64,000 bases of DNA. It comes from Pleurocapsales cyanobacterium LEGE 10410. Lineage in GTDB: Bacteria; Cyanobacteriota; Cyanobacteriia; Cyanobacteriales; Xenococcaceae. The notes under the pieces were generated by a model. The model was given only the letters and a program-made list of their open reading frames with translations. It ran no database searches and was not told the DNA's origin. Location of the stretch: assembly GCA_015207195.1 (NCBI GenBank), contig JADEXJ010000002.1, positions 1 to 64,000 of the forward strand, read 5' to 3'. Below are positions 26,805-37,486 of this stretch, in pieces. Position numbers and translations under genes: made by a program. Position 1 is the stretch's first letter, and every line of letters begins with the position of its first letter.

Positions 26805-26824
26805 TCGGCATTTTACGATGCCGA
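26805..26824 (+). other. Hairpin in the grpE-dnaK gap
   Basis: TCGGCAT and ATGCCGA form a 7-bp stem with a 6-nt loop. There is no T-run, so it is not a simple terminator. It may be an attenuating or processing hairpin between grpE and dnaK, or an operator. Confidence 0.4.
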
Positions 26825-26894
26825 TTAGCACTTCAAGTTTTCCTGTCAACTTCTTTGTAATTTGTAGATAGATGAGAGTTACCGCCTAAGCACT

Positions 26895-28883
26895 ATGGCA
26901 AAAGTTATCGGTATTGATCTGGGAACTACCAACAGTTGTGTGGCTGTGCTTGAAGGGGGCAAGCCTGTAGTGATTGCCAACTCAGAAGGTGCGCGGACAA
27001 CTCCAAGTATGGTGGCATTTGCTAAAGGTGATACTCGTTTAGTAGGTCAATTAGCCAAAAGACAATCAGTTACCAATGCCCAAAACACCATTCACAGCAT
27101 TAAACGTTTTATCGGTCGTCGCTGGGAAGACACAGAAGAAGAGCGTTCTCGAACTCCATACAAGTGTGTTCCAGGTCGGGATAATACTGTTGATGTTCAG
27201 ATCAAGAATCGCAAGTATACTCCCCAAGAGATTTCTGCGATGATTTTGCAGAAGCTCAAAGCAGATGCCGAAAGCTTTTTAGGCGAACCCGTTACTGAAG
27301 TAGTTATTACCGTTCCTGCATATTTTACTGATGCTCAAAGACAGGCAACAAAAGATGCTGGAACTATTGCAGGACTAGAAGTATTACGCATCGTCAATGA
27401 ACCTACTGCTGCTGCGCTGGCTTATGGTTTGGACAAGCAGGATCGAGAAGAAAATATTTTAGTCTTCGACTTGGGGGGCGGTACTTTTGATGTTTCCATC
27501 CTGCAACTAGGAAATGGCGTTTTTGAGGTCAAAGCGACAGCAGGCAACAATCATCTCGGTGGAGATGACTTCGATAACGTTGTTGTTCGTTGGATGATCA
27601 AAACTTTCTACGCTCAGGAAGAAATCGACCTCAGAACCGATAAAATGGCATTACAACGAATGCGGGAAGCAGCAGAAAAAGCCAAGATCGAGCTTTCTGT
27701 TGCACAGACAACTTCAATTAACCTGCCATTTATTACTGCCGATGAAACTGGTCCTAAACATATTGAACTGGAATTGAGTCGAGCTAAGTTTGAAGAACTT
27801 TCTAAGGCTCTGATCCAAAAGACCTTAGAGCCTGTCAAGCAGGCTTTAAAAGATTCAGGTTTACAGCCCAAGGAAATAGACCGCATAATTTTGGTTGGTG
27901 GCTCAACACGTATCCCTGCCGTTCAAACGGCGATTCAGACTATTTTTGAGGGAATGCAAATCGATCGCTCGGTTAATCCCGATGAAGCGGTGGCTGCGGG
28001 AGCAGCTATCCAAGCAGGAGTATTGGGTGGTGAAGTGGAAGATGTTTTGCTATTAGATATCACCCCTTTATCTTTGGGTATTGAAACTTTGGGAGAAGTA
28101 TTTACCAAGATTATTGAAAAAAATACTACCGTACCAACTAGCAAATCACAAATTTTTTCTACTGCTGCCGATGGTCAAACCAGTGTGGAAATTCATGCTC
28201 TTCAAGGAGAAAGAGCGATGGCAAAAGACAATAAAAGCCTAGGTAAATTTCTATTAACAGGAATTCCCGTAGCTCCCAGAGGAATGCCCCAGATAGAAGT
28301 CTCATTTGAAATTGATGTCAACGGAATTTTACAAGTTTCGGCTCAGGATAAAGGTACTGGCAAACAGCAGAGTATTACTATTAGCAATACTGGAGGCTTG
28401 AGTTCTAGTGAAGTTGAGCAAATGCGCCAGGAAGCTGATAATTATGCGGAGCAGGATCGTCGTAATATTGAACTAGTTAAGCTGAAAAACCAAGCTGAAA
28501 ATCTGATTTATAACTACGATTCCACTCTGAGCGAACAAGGCGATTTAATTCGTGAGGAACAAAAGGCAAAAGTTGCTCGAATTAAAGAAGAATTCAACAT
28601 CGCCTGTAATAATCCTCATACCAGTATGAAAGAAATTGAGGATATTTCAGAAAAGCTGCATCAAACTCTACTAGAAATAGGTACAGAAGTATATCAACAA
28701 AAAAATGCTGATTCAGATGAATCTTTTATGTTTGATGAGAGCGATCTAACCAATGCCCAAACTGAAATAGATCCAGCTGGTAACAACAGTATTAAAGCGG
28801 TGGTTAGCGTATCCAACGATGCCAAAGTTGAAGGTGGAACTGAATTTGGTTTTGATGACGCGGATTACGAATCAGTTGATTAG
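26895..28883 (+). CDS. dnaK: Hsp70 chaperone DnaK
   Basis: 662 residues. The ATPase domain starts [18 protein letters not shown], with [33 protein letters not shown] and [13 protein letters not shown]. The substrate-binding domain follows ([19 protein letters not shown]) and then a lid with an acidic C-terminus (about 600-662). Grouping with grpE and dnaJ points to the main housekeeping and stress DnaK of the cell. Cyanobacteria usually carry several dnaK genes, so the paralogue number is not assigned. dnaJ follows after 140 nt. Confidence 0.97.
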   Translation: MAKVIGIDLGTTNSCVAVLEGGKPVVIANSEGARTTPSMVAFAKGDTRLVGQLAKRQSVTNAQNTIHSIKRFIGRRWEDTEEERSRTPYKCVPGRDNTVDVQIKNRKYTPQEISAMILQKLKADAESFLGEPVTEVVITVPAYFTDAQRQATKDAGTIAGLEVLRIVNEPTAAALAYGLDKQDREENILVFDLGGGTFDVSILQLGNGVFEVKATAGNNHLGGDDFDNVVVRWMIKTFYAQEEIDLRTDKMALQRMREAAEKAKIELSVAQTTSINLPFITADETGPKHIELELSRAKFEELSKALIQKTLEPVKQALKDSGLQPKEIDRIILVGGSTRIPAVQTAIQTIFEGMQIDRSVNPDEAVAAGAAIQAGVLGGEVEDVLLLDITPLSLGIETLGEVFTKIIEKNTTVPTSKSQIFSTAADGQTSVEIHALQGERAMAKDNKSLGKFLLTGIPVAPRGMPQIEVSFEIDVNGILQVSAQDKGTGKQQSITISNTGGLSSSEVEQMRQEADNYAEQDRRNIELVKLKNQAENLIYNYDSTLSEQGDLIREEQKAKVARIKEEFNIACNNPHTSMKEIEDISEKLHQTLLEIGTEVYQQKNADSDESFMFDESDLTNAQTEIDPAGNNSIKAVVSVSNDAKVEGGTEFGFDDADYESVD

Positions 28884-29023
28884 ACAGATTATGAGCAATA
28901 TTTAAGTAAGCTCCGCAGGGCAAAATTTAAAATAATTAATTCTTAGTAGTATCCGTACTATATTTTTACTAGATGATTTTGCTAAAGTACAATCAACAAA
29001 CCGTAGGAAAAAATTGAGATTTT

Positions 29024-30160
29024 ATGGCAGGGGACTACTATCAAATCCTGGGTGTATCCCGCGATGTAGATAAAGATGAACTAAAGCGGGCTTACCGCCG
29101 TCTGGCTCGTAAATATCATCCCGATGTCAACAAAGAAGCGGGAGCAGAGGAAAAATTTAAAGAAATCAACCGTGCTTACGAAGTTCTTTCTGAACCAGAA
29201 ACTCGCGCCCGTTACGATCGCTTTGGCGAGGCTGGCGTAGGCGGTGCAGCAGGAGCATCAGGATTCGACTATGGTGACATGGGCGGTTTTGCCGATATCT
29301 TTGAAACCATATTTAGCGGATTTGGCGGTGGTGTCGGTACGGGAGCAGGTCAAACTCGTCGTCGCAGCGGACCCGTTAGAGGAGACGATTTACGGTTAGA
29401 CTTGAGGCTCGATTTTCGCGAAGCAGTTTTTGGTGGTGAGAAGCAAATAAAAATTCCCCATCTAGAATCTTGTGACACCTGTAATGGTACGGGAGCCAAG
29501 CCAGGCACGGGAGTTAAAACCTGTACAACCTGTAACGGGGTGGGTCAGGTAAAACGGGCGACTCGTACTCCTTTTGGTAGCTTTGCTCAGGTGTCAGCCT
29601 GTACTACCTGTAACGGTACGGGACAGGTGATTGAAGAAAAATGCGGTACCTGTCATGGAGCAGGTCGCAAGCAGGAAACTAAAAAGCTAAAAATTACTAT
29701 TCCTCCTGGAGTAGATAATGGTACTCGTCTTAGAGTTTCTAGTGAAGGGGACGCGGGAATTCGTGGCGGTACGCCTGGGGACTTGTACGTATACTTGTTT
29801 GTTGAATCTGATAAAGAATTTGTTCGCGAAGGAATTAATATCAAATCAGAAATTGGCGTTAGTTACTTACAAGCAATTTTGGGCTGTAGTTTGAAGGTTA
29901 ACACGGTCGATGGTAAGGAAGAACTGGTGATTCCTCCAGGAACTCAACCAAACACGGTGCTGACTTTGGAAAACAAGGGTGTACCCAGATTGGGTAATCC
30001 TGTAAGCAGAGGCAATCATCTGATCACGGTCAAGATAAATATTCCGACTAAGATTAACTCTGAGGAAAAAGAATTATTAGAAAAGCTAGCTGCCGTCAGA
30101 GGAGAAAATACAGGGAAAGGTAATAAAGAAGGATTCTTGGGAGGTCTGTTTCACAAATGA
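29024..30160 (+). CDS. dnaJ: Hsp40 co-chaperone DnaJ
   Basis: 378 residues, type I DnaJ. It has a J domain with KYHPDVNKE (HPD intact) and a Gly/Phe-rich region (about 75-120). Four zinc-finger repeats follow ([32 protein letters not shown]), then the C-terminal client-binding domains. It stimulates DnaK. Its stop overlaps the start of the TusA-like gene by 4 nt (ATGA), so the genes are translationally coupled. Confidence 0.97.
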   Translation: MAGDYYQILGVSRDVDKDELKRAYRRLARKYHPDVNKEAGAEEKFKEINRAYEVLSEPETRARYDRFGEAGVGGAAGASGFDYGDMGGFADIFETIFSGFGGGVGTGAGQTRRRSGPVRGDDLRLDLRLDFREAVFGGEKQIKIPHLESCDTCNGTGAKPGTGVKTCTTCNGVGQVKRATRTPFGSFAQVSACTTCNGTGQVIEEKCGTCHGAGRKQETKKLKITIPPGVDNGTRLRVSSEGDAGIRGGTPGDLYVYLFVESDKEFVREGINIKSEIGVSYLQAILGCSLKVNTVDGKEELVIPPGTQPNTVLTLENKGVPRLGNPVSRGNHLITVKINIPTKINSEEKELLEKLAAVRGENTGKGNKEGFLGGLFHK

Positions 30161-30435
30161 ACCCTGACTCTTTAAAAGGTACGGATAATTCTACCTCAGA
30201 CCGTGCTGATGCCCATCTAGATTTAAGAGGTACCCCCTGCCCAATTAATTTTGTCCGCACTAAGCTACGCCTACAGCAAATGTCTCCTGATTCTTTATTA
30301 GAAGTGTGGCTGGATCCTGGTGAACCGATTGAGCAAGTTCCCGATAGCTTAAAGATGGAAGGCTATCAGATAGAAGCTTTAGAACAGCATCAGGACTTCT
30401 TTTCTTTATTAGTTCGTCGCCCTGCATCATTGTGA
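30157..30435 (+). CDS. TusA/SirA-like sulfurtransferase-fold protein
   Basis: 92 residues with the two-layer TusA fold signature [20 protein letters not shown]. The motif is CPxN rather than the classic CPxP; the putative sulfur-carrying Cys is kept. TusA proteins relay sulfur for tRNA thiolation or cofactor synthesis, but this variant could act differently. It overlaps dnaJ by 4 nt upstream and rsgA by 4 nt downstream, so all three are probably made together. Confidence 0.85.
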   Translation: MNPDSLKGTDNSTSDRADAHLDLRGTPCPINFVRTKLRLQQMSPDSLLEVWLDPGEPIEQVPDSLKMEGYQIEALEQHQDFFSLLVRRPASL

Positions 30436-31571
30436 GCGATTGGGAGATGAGCGAAGAAGATTTAAACAACGATCGCTCGATCTGGGGGACTGTAGTTGCA
30501 GTTCAAGCCAACTTTTATCAGGTTAAGCTGGAAAGCACGACGACCCATAAATTCGGTACACCAAGTTCGCTCGATAATTTTGAACGGGCTAAATTTCTGC
30601 TTTGTACTCGTCGTACTCGTCTGAAAAAAATCGGACAAAGAGTGATGGTGGGCGATCGCGTTTTGGTAGTCGAACCAGATTGGCAAGATGATAGAGGGGC
30701 AATTGCGGAAGTTTTACCTCGCGCTACAGAGTTAGAGCGTCCTCCCGTAGCTAATGCAGAGCGAATTTTATTGGTATTTGCGGTAGAAGAACCTACCTTA
30801 GATCCCTGGCAACTGAGCCGTTTTTTAGTTAAGGCAGAATCTGCTGCCCTAGAACTCTGTTTGTGTCTGAACAAGTGCGATTTAATTACAGCAGCTCAAC
30901 GGCAGCAGTGGCAGCAACGCCTGGAGCAATGGGGTTATCGAGCAAGCTATATTAGCGTAGAACAACGCTCAGGTATCGACGAGCTGTTACAGCGTCTTGA
31001 AGGGAAAATTAGCGTAGTAGCAGGACCTAGTGGAGTTGGGAAGTCTAGCTTGATCGATGCCTTAATCCCCTCAATTAGCTTACGAGTAGCCGAAGTATCG
31101 GGTAAGCTACAGCGGGGTCGCCATACCACCCGTCACGTGGAATTATTTGAGCTGCCTGGGGGAGGATTGCTAGCGGATAGCCCAGGGTTTAACCAGCCCA
31201 ATTTAGATTTTGTGCCTGCGGAACTAGCGCAATATTTTCCCGAAGCCAGAGCGAGATTAAAAACGAGTAGCTGTCAGTTTAGCGACTGTCTGCATCGAGA
31301 TGAGCCAAACTGTGTCGTCCGAGGAGACTGGGAAAGATACGAACATTATCTCGATTTTCTAGATCGGGCGATCGCTTATCAAGAAGCATTACAACAACAG
31401 CCAGACCAAGAAGATCAGGTCAAACTAATGGTTAAGCGATCGGGAAAGAGTCAATACGAGCCTAAGCTACAAACTAAAAAGTATCGCCGTATTTCTCGTA
31501 AAACCAGACAACAAAATCTTCAGGATATTTATGATAGACAATTGGAAGAAGAAGCTGAAGATCTGCTGTAA
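30432..31571 (+). CDS. rsgA: Ribosome small-subunit-dependent GTPase A
   Basis: 379 residues. An OB-fold N-terminus (GTVVAVQANFYQVKLES) is followed by a circularly permuted GTPase: LNKCDL (G4) precedes GPSGVGKSSLIDAL (G1), RHTTRH and DSPGFNQ (G3). A zinc knuckle has CQFSDCLHRDEPNC. The basic C-terminus extends past the usual end. RsgA checks late maturation of the 30S subunit. I keep the GTG start at 30432, which overlaps the previous stop (GTGA); an ATG at 30447 is an alternative. Confidence 0.94.
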   Translation: MSDWEMSEEDLNNDRSIWGTVVAVQANFYQVKLESTTTHKFGTPSSLDNFERAKFLLCTRRTRLKKIGQRVMVGDRVLVVEPDWQDDRGAIAEVLPRATELERPPVANAERILLVFAVEEPTLDPWQLSRFLVKAESAALELCLCLNKCDLITAAQRQQWQQRLEQWGYRASYISVEQRSGIDELLQRLEGKISVVAGPSGVGKSSLIDALIPSISLRVAEVSGKLQRGRHTTRHVELFELPGGGLLADSPGFNQPNLDFVPAELAQYFPEARARLKTSSCQFSDCLHRDEPNCVVRGDWERYEHYLDFLDRAIAYQEALQQQPDQEDQVKLMVKRSGKSQYEPKLQTKKYRRISRKTRQQNLQDIYDRQLEEEAEDLL

Positions 31572-31887
31572 CGTGAGTTCGGAGTTCGTAGGAGAGCGTA
31601 GCGACGCTAGTAGTTAGTTCTTATATGAAATATGAAATAGAAGAAAAAATGCTATACATCAAAAACTCAGGCGTAAAAAAAACAACTTTTCAGATGTCCT
31701 CTTAAAGCTCTTCAAATTAGCTATATAAAATGTTTACAAACTTTACAATTTTATGGGTAAAAACAACAGATATAGCTGAGATTTAAGGCTCAAAAACATA
31801 AAATTTATAATGAAACTTAGGATAGATGTTTTATCTCTAAGCAATCAATATTATATTTGATATTAACTACAAGAAGGTTGCGCCAAG
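31572..31887. other. Gap with a GGAG-AGCGTAGCGACGCT repeat; otherwise empty
   Basis: At 31585-31620 a repeat contains AGCGT-AGCG-ACGCT, a perfect hairpin, followed by TAGTAGTTAG. A near copy is at 55720-55760. The rest is AT-rich without a frame, and ends with AGAAGG, the ribosome site for the gene at 31888. Confidence 0.55.
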
Positions 31888-32520
31888 ATGAATCAGCAGC
31901 AAAAAACATCTAAATCTAAACTATCGCTGATTTGCGGAATCATTGGCATCTTTGGCTGCTTTAGCGCGATCGTCACAGATATAATTGGTATTATCTTGGT
32001 AGAAGATCACAATCCTATTAGTGAAACGATTAGCGCACTAGCTATTAAAAAACATGCTTGGGTTCAAGACACTGGACTAGACCTATTCGCAGCTGCAATG
32101 TTGGCTTGTGCAATTGGACTTTACGCTTGGAATTTGGGTAAAACCAGATGGAAAATAGGTGCTGTTTGTTTAGGGTTGCTTGGTATCGATGTTATTTTAA
32201 TTGCCGAGCATAACCAGTACGCAGGTAGAGAAGGAGTAGGAGCTTCAATTCACATCCAGTGTGTCTATGCTTTAGCCATACTATTTGCAGCTCTCACCCT
32301 ACTATTAAGCTTCGGATTGCGTAAAGTCGGTCGCAGCTGGTATCGCTACAGTATAGGAACTTCCATTGTTTGGACAGTCCTCTCACCAATCTTCTTTTTT
32401 GTCCCCACGAATATTGATGGTGCATACGAACGCTTTATTTCCCTAATTATGATTGCTTGGGTTGCTGCTATATCCTGGCTGTTAATCAAAAAAGGACAAG
32501 GGAGATTATCTAGAGCGTGA
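31888..32520 (+). CDS. DUF998 family membrane protein
   Basis: 210 residues, with about six hydrophobic helices spread over the whole length. The DUF998 hallmark is seen in the first loop, DHNPISETISALAIKKHAWVQD, where family members have a conserved D...ISETISALA-type stretch. Function unknown; the fold is an integral membrane domain. It is followed after 28 nt by the metallophosphoesterase gene, so the two are likely co-transcribed. AGAAGG gives a good ribosome site. Confidence 0.82.
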   Translation: MNQQQKTSKSKLSLICGIIGIFGCFSAIVTDIIGIILVEDHNPISETISALAIKKHAWVQDTGLDLFAAAMLACAIGLYAWNLGKTRWKIGAVCLGLLGIDVILIAEHNQYAGREGVGASIHIQCVYALAILFAALTLLLSFGLRKVGRSWYRYSIGTSIVWTVLSPIFFFVPTNIDGAYERFISLIMIAWVAAISWLLIKKGQGRLSRA

Positions 32521-32548
32521 TTATATATTCTATTTAACTTTTTAAATC

Positions 32549-33442
32549 ATGAAAAATACTTCTCAAACGTTAAAATATCTAAGCTTCGGATTCTTAGGCA
32601 TATTAGGTTTGCTAGTAATCTGGAGTTTTATCGAACCCCGTATGCTTAACACAGAAAACGAAACCGCTACAATTCCCAATCTTCCTCCCTCCTGGGAAGG
32701 TAAACGAGTCGCTCAACTTTCAGACTTTCAGATCGGTTTATGGGGCGATAATCGCGGTACTGCTCGTCGCGGTGTTGCCGAGTTAATTGAAGCTCAACCC
32801 GACATAGCATTAATTAGTGGAGACTTTATTTACCATCCAGGCGAAAATATCAAGCCAGAAATTGAAACCGCCGTGGATATAGTTCGTCCCCTAGTCGAAG
32901 CGGGTATTCCTACTTATGCAGTGTTGGGTAACCACGACTACGGCATGAGTAGCAAGACTGCACAACCGAAGGTAGAAATAGCTGAGCGTTTGGCAACGGC
33001 TTTGGAAGATGCTGGAATAGAAGTGTTGCAAAATGAAGCAGTTCAACTACCAGGCAGTAACGAACCACTATACCTAGTCGGAGTAGATTCGCTCTGGGCA
33101 AATCGGGATAACGTGAACGAAGCTCTGAGCGCAGTACCTAATAATCTCCCCAGGATTACAATGATGCACAATCCAGACACCTTCGAGCAATTCCCTTCCA
33201 GTACTGCCCCTTTAGCAATGGCAGGACATACTCACGGAGGACAGGTACGCTTGCCTGGTACACCTCAATGGTCGTGGTTGGCATTTACCCAGAAAGATGA
33301 GGTAGTTGCCGATGGTTGGGCAAAAGGTTATGGCGAATCTGGTAATCAACTTTATGTAAACGTGGGTATTGGGATGAGCATCGTGCCAATACGTCTATTC
33401 TGTCCCCCAGAATTGACCTTGTTTACTCTTCAGGCAGAATAA
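32549..33442 (+). CDS. Membrane-anchored metallophosphoesterase (YkuE-like)
   Basis: 297 residues. One N-terminal membrane helix (about 9-27) precedes a calcineurin-like phosphoesterase with all metal motifs: LSDFQIG, ISGDFIYH, LGNHDYG, MHNPDTF and GHTHGGQV. Relatives such as YkuE are Tat-exported or membrane-tethered and act on phosphate esters outside the cytoplasm. It follows the DUF998 gene by 28 nt. Substrate unknown. Confidence 0.9.
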   Translation: MKNTSQTLKYLSFGFLGILGLLVIWSFIEPRMLNTENETATIPNLPPSWEGKRVAQLSDFQIGLWGDNRGTARRGVAELIEAQPDIALISGDFIYHPGENIKPEIETAVDIVRPLVEAGIPTYAVLGNHDYGMSSKTAQPKVEIAERLATALEDAGIEVLQNEAVQLPGSNEPLYLVGVDSLWANRDNVNEALSAVPNNLPRITMMHNPDTFEQFPSSTAPLAMAGHTHGGQVRLPGTPQWSWLAFTQKDEVVADGWAKGYGESGNQLYVNVGIGMSIVPIRLFCPPELTLFTLQAE

Positions 33443-33509
33443 GCAGCTTAAAAGTTTGGAGTTCGGAGTTACAGTAATTCTTGTTGACTTCCATTTAGTA
33501 ATTTTGTAT

Positions 33510-33560
33510 CAATAGAGCGAATCACTTTTTACTTCCTACTCCTACTTCCTACTTCTCAAA
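33510..33560. repeat. CTACTTC heptamer tandem repeat
   Basis: Tandem CTACTTC/CTACTCC units in the gap between convergent genes. Same family as the repeats at 50102 and 53084. Confidence 0.65.
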
Positions 33561-33627
33561 AAAATCGCCTGGTTGCTATTGGGAATGACTACAGCAGTTA
33601 AAAGTACCTGCCTTGATATAACAACAT

Positions 33628-34950
<1,323 letters not shown>

Positions 34951-36366
34951 CTACGCCCCAATTTCTAAAGCGAGAAAGACAAACCGTAATAAAAATATTG
35001 CTGCTAAAATCCAAACGGTGAGGTCGGTTTCGTGTGCCTTTCCTTGGATAGCTTTTAATATAGGGTAGCTAATAAAGCCAACTGCTAATCCTTCGGCGAT
35101 AGAGAAACTTAGAGGTATAAATAAAATAGTTAAAAAAGAAGGTATTGACTCAGCAGGATCGTTCCAATCAATTTCGGTAATGCTGCCTGCCATCAAAACT
35201 CCGACGATTAATAATACGGGTGCGGTGGCAAACGGGGGAATGGCTGAAAGCAAGGGAGTAAAAAAGATCGCCAAAGCAAACAAAATTGCCGTAACTACCG
35301 CAGTAAAACCGCTTCTTCCTCCCTCAGAGACTCCCGCAGCCGACTCGATATAGGTGGCGACGGTAGATGTTCCTAAAGCTGCCCCAGCAGTAGTCCCAAC
35401 GGCATCTGCCATAAATGCTTTCTCCGCATGGGGTAATTCTCCTTGATCATCGACAAAACCTGCTTTAACTCCTACCCCTGTGAGAGTTCCTACTGTATCA
35501 AAAGTATCGACAAACAGAAAGACAAAAATTACTGCGAGTAAATTCCAGAAATTGTTATTCAAAACCTGTCCCAACCCGACAAAAGCCTGTCCCGCAATAT
35601 TGACGGGAAAAGCAGGAAAGCCGATAATACCTTGGGGCCAGGGGGCAATACCCAAGATCCAGCCTAATAAGGCAGTGGCAAAAATGCCGATGAGTAAGGC
35701 ACCTTTGATTCTTCTGGCAACAAAGGCAGCGGTAATTAAGATTCCCGCGATCGCCATTAGGGTATTAGGATCGGCTAAATTACCTAAAGTCGTGGTGTTA
35801 GTCTCGCTAGTGACGATGATTCCCGAATTATTAGTGAGAGCAATATAGGCAATAAACAAGCCAATCCCCGCAGCAGTAGCGTGTTTTAGACAGTCGGGAA
35901 TGGCAGATACAATACGGCTACGAATTTTGGAAAGAGACATGGCAATAAAGATTAGTCCCTCAATAAATACCGCTGCTAAGGCTACTCGCCAGTCAATGCC
36001 CAACCCCAATACGACAGAAAAAGCAAAATAAGCATTAATGCCCATGCCTGGGGCGAGGGCAAAAGGATACTTGGCATATAGTCCCATAATTACAGTAGCA
36101 ATAGCCGAGGAAATAGCCGTAGCAAATACTAACTCGCCGAATAAATCCCCCGACTCCTGTAAAAAGATGGCGTTGGAAAGAATATCGGGATTAACTGCCA
36201 AAATATACGCCATGGTCGCAAAAGTCGTAACTCCTGCCAGAACTTCGGTACGAAAATTAGTCCCCAATTCCTCAAAATTAAAAAATCCAGCAATACCGCC
36301 TGGGTTTTGCGATGAATCGAGTTCTGATTTGGCTTCAGTCGGAGTTGATGATGATTTCCGACTCAT
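34951..36366 (-). CDS. NCS2 family purine permease (AzgA/GhxP type)
   Basis: 471 residues with about 12-13 hydrophobic helices. Landmarks are LAGVTTFATMAYILAVNP (first helix), PGMGINAYFAFSVVLG, VDTFDTVGTLTGVG and GTTAGAALGTSTVATYIESA, typical of the AzgA-like branch that imports adenine, guanine or hypoxanthine with protons. It lies upstream of adenine deaminase on the same strand and divergent from xanthine dehydrogenase genes, fitting purine uptake feeding both. Confidence 0.92.
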   Translation of the reverse strand: MSRKSSSTPTEAKSELDSSQNPGGIAGFFNFEELGTNFRTEVLAGVTTFATMAYILAVNPDILSNAIFLQESGDLFGELVFATAISSAIATVIMGLYAKYPFALAPGMGINAYFAFSVVLGLGIDWRVALAAVFIEGLIFIAMSLSKIRSRIVSAIPDCLKHATAAGIGLFIAYIALTNNSGIIVTSETNTTTLGNLADPNTLMAIAGILITAAFVARRIKGALLIGIFATALLGWILGIAPWPQGIIGFPAFPVNIAGQAFVGLGQVLNNNFWNLLAVIFVFLFVDTFDTVGTLTGVGVKAGFVDDQGELPHAEKAFMADAVGTTAGAALGTSTVATYIESAAGVSEGGRSGFTAVVTAILFALAIFFTPLLSAIPPFATAPVLLIVGVLMAGSITEIDWNDPAESIPSFLTILFIPLSFSIAEGLAVGFISYPILKAIQGKAHETDLTVWILAAIFLLRFVFLALEIGA

Positions 36367-36436
36367 AATAAATACCTCTTGTTTAATAGTTAATTTGTTT
36401 AAACTATCGGCAATAAAATATTAATTCTGAATCGTG

Positions 36437-36449
36437 GTATACAGTATAC
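36437..36449. promoter_or_regulatory. Candidate operator in the permease/xdh divergent gap
   Basis: GTATAC-A-GTATAC is a symmetrical element in the 136-nt gap between the divergent purine permease and xanthine dehydrogenase genes. TATACT at 36445-36450 could be a -10 element. Symmetry and position suggest a regulator site; which protein would bind is unknown. Confidence 0.4.
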
Positions 36450-36502
36450 TCAAGATTTTCATAGCAAGATGAGTTGTTAGACCTGATGAGAGTCGCCTAT
36501 TT

Positions 36503-37342
36503 ATGGATTTGTATAGCGTTAAAACCTATCTGCGACCAAAATCGTTGAGAGAAGTACAAAATTGGCAAACCGACTGGAATTGGCTGGCAGGCGGAACCTG
36601 GATTTTTAACGAAGTTCAGCCTCAGGTGAGAACCCTGGTAGATATGCAACGGCTTAACTGGTCGGAAATAGAAGTCAACTCAGGGGGTTTATCTATTGGG
36701 GCAACCTGTATTCAAAACGAGCTGCTGGACTTTTCTTTTCCCGAAGCTTGGACGGCAACAAACGCATTAAAAGATGCAGTGCGAGAACTAGCCTCGTTCA
36801 AATTATCTCATGCTGCGACTGTTGGGGGGAATCTCTGCTTGGCGTTGAGTGCCAGCACTTTTGCCCCTGTGATGGTTGCGTTGAATGCTCAATATGAAAT
36901 TTGGCAACCAAACGGTGAGGCTTATGCCGTAGATGCAGTTGATTTTCAGACCGCACCACAACAGACTATTTTGCAGCCTGGGGAAGTATTACGCAGAATA
37001 AAGATTCCCATCGGTCATTTGGCACAGTGGCAAACGAGCTTTAAACGCATGGCAGTGTGTACCGCAGGATATGCGATCGCGATCGTCGTAACAGCCTATC
37101 ATCCTCAAACCCAACAGGTAAGATTTGGCATTGGCGGTAGCGTCAAGTCACCGCGTTTAATTGAATTTGATAGCGTACCAACCTCCGAGCAAATCGGAGG
37201 GGTGATTCACGAACTGCCCCTAAATATATACATTGACAACGAAAGAGGTGGCGCAGCCTATCGCCAACACCTGACCCAGGTATTAATGCAGCGTGGTATT
37301 GCCGAATTAACCGCAGGAATTGACGGAAAACGCCGATATTAA
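36503..37342 (+). CDS. Xanthine dehydrogenase family FAD-binding subunit
   Basis: 279 residues, the size of separate FAD (medium, CoxM-like) subunits. It has the FAD-binding LAGGTWIFNEVQ (AGGT-type loop), SIGATCIQNELL and the second FAD loop LSHAATVGGNLCLALSAS, with a CO_deh_flav_C region from about residue 180. It would pass electrons from the molybdenum/iron-sulfur chain to NAD or another acceptor. It directly precedes the fused Fe-S/Mo subunit. Confidence 0.9.
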   Translation: MDLYSVKTYLRPKSLREVQNWQTDWNWLAGGTWIFNEVQPQVRTLVDMQRLNWSEIEVNSGGLSIGATCIQNELLDFSFPEAWTATNALKDAVRELASFKLSHAATVGGNLCLALSASTFAPVMVALNAQYEIWQPNGEAYAVDAVDFQTAPQQTILQPGEVLRRIKIPIGHLAQWQTSFKRMAVCTAGYAIAIVVTAYHPQTQQVRFGIGGSVKSPRLIEFDSVPTSEQIGGVIHELPLNIYIDNERGGAAYRQHLTQVLMQRGIAELTAGIDGKRRY

Positions 37343-37408
37343 CCGTATTCCCGATCGATTTATTTTGATAACCAACCCCCGACCAAAACAGATCGATTGT
37401 CAGAACTT

Positions 37409-37438
37409 ATCTGCGTTTATCCGTGTTCATCTGTGGAC
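37409..37438 (+). repeat. Dispersed ATCTGTG-type repeat, copy 3, inside the xdh operon
   Basis: ATCTGCGTTT, ATCCGTGTTC and ATCTGTGGAC units in the 144-nt gap between the FAD-subunit and Mo-subunit genes. Confidence 0.8.
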
Positions 37439-37486
37439 AATGTTCGATCCAATCGCCTACACAAAAAGCCTTTTGATATCTAAACC

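Noticed and set aside
25685-26894. CIRCE operator upstream of grpE or dnaK
   Set aside because: Only half-like fragments (GGCACTC, TTAGCACT) are present; no inverted repeat with the required 9-nt spacing was found.
36437-36449. NtcA site at the permease/xdh gap
   Set aside because: GTA and TAC are separated by 7 nt here, while NtcA sites need 8. The element is kept only as a generic palindrome.
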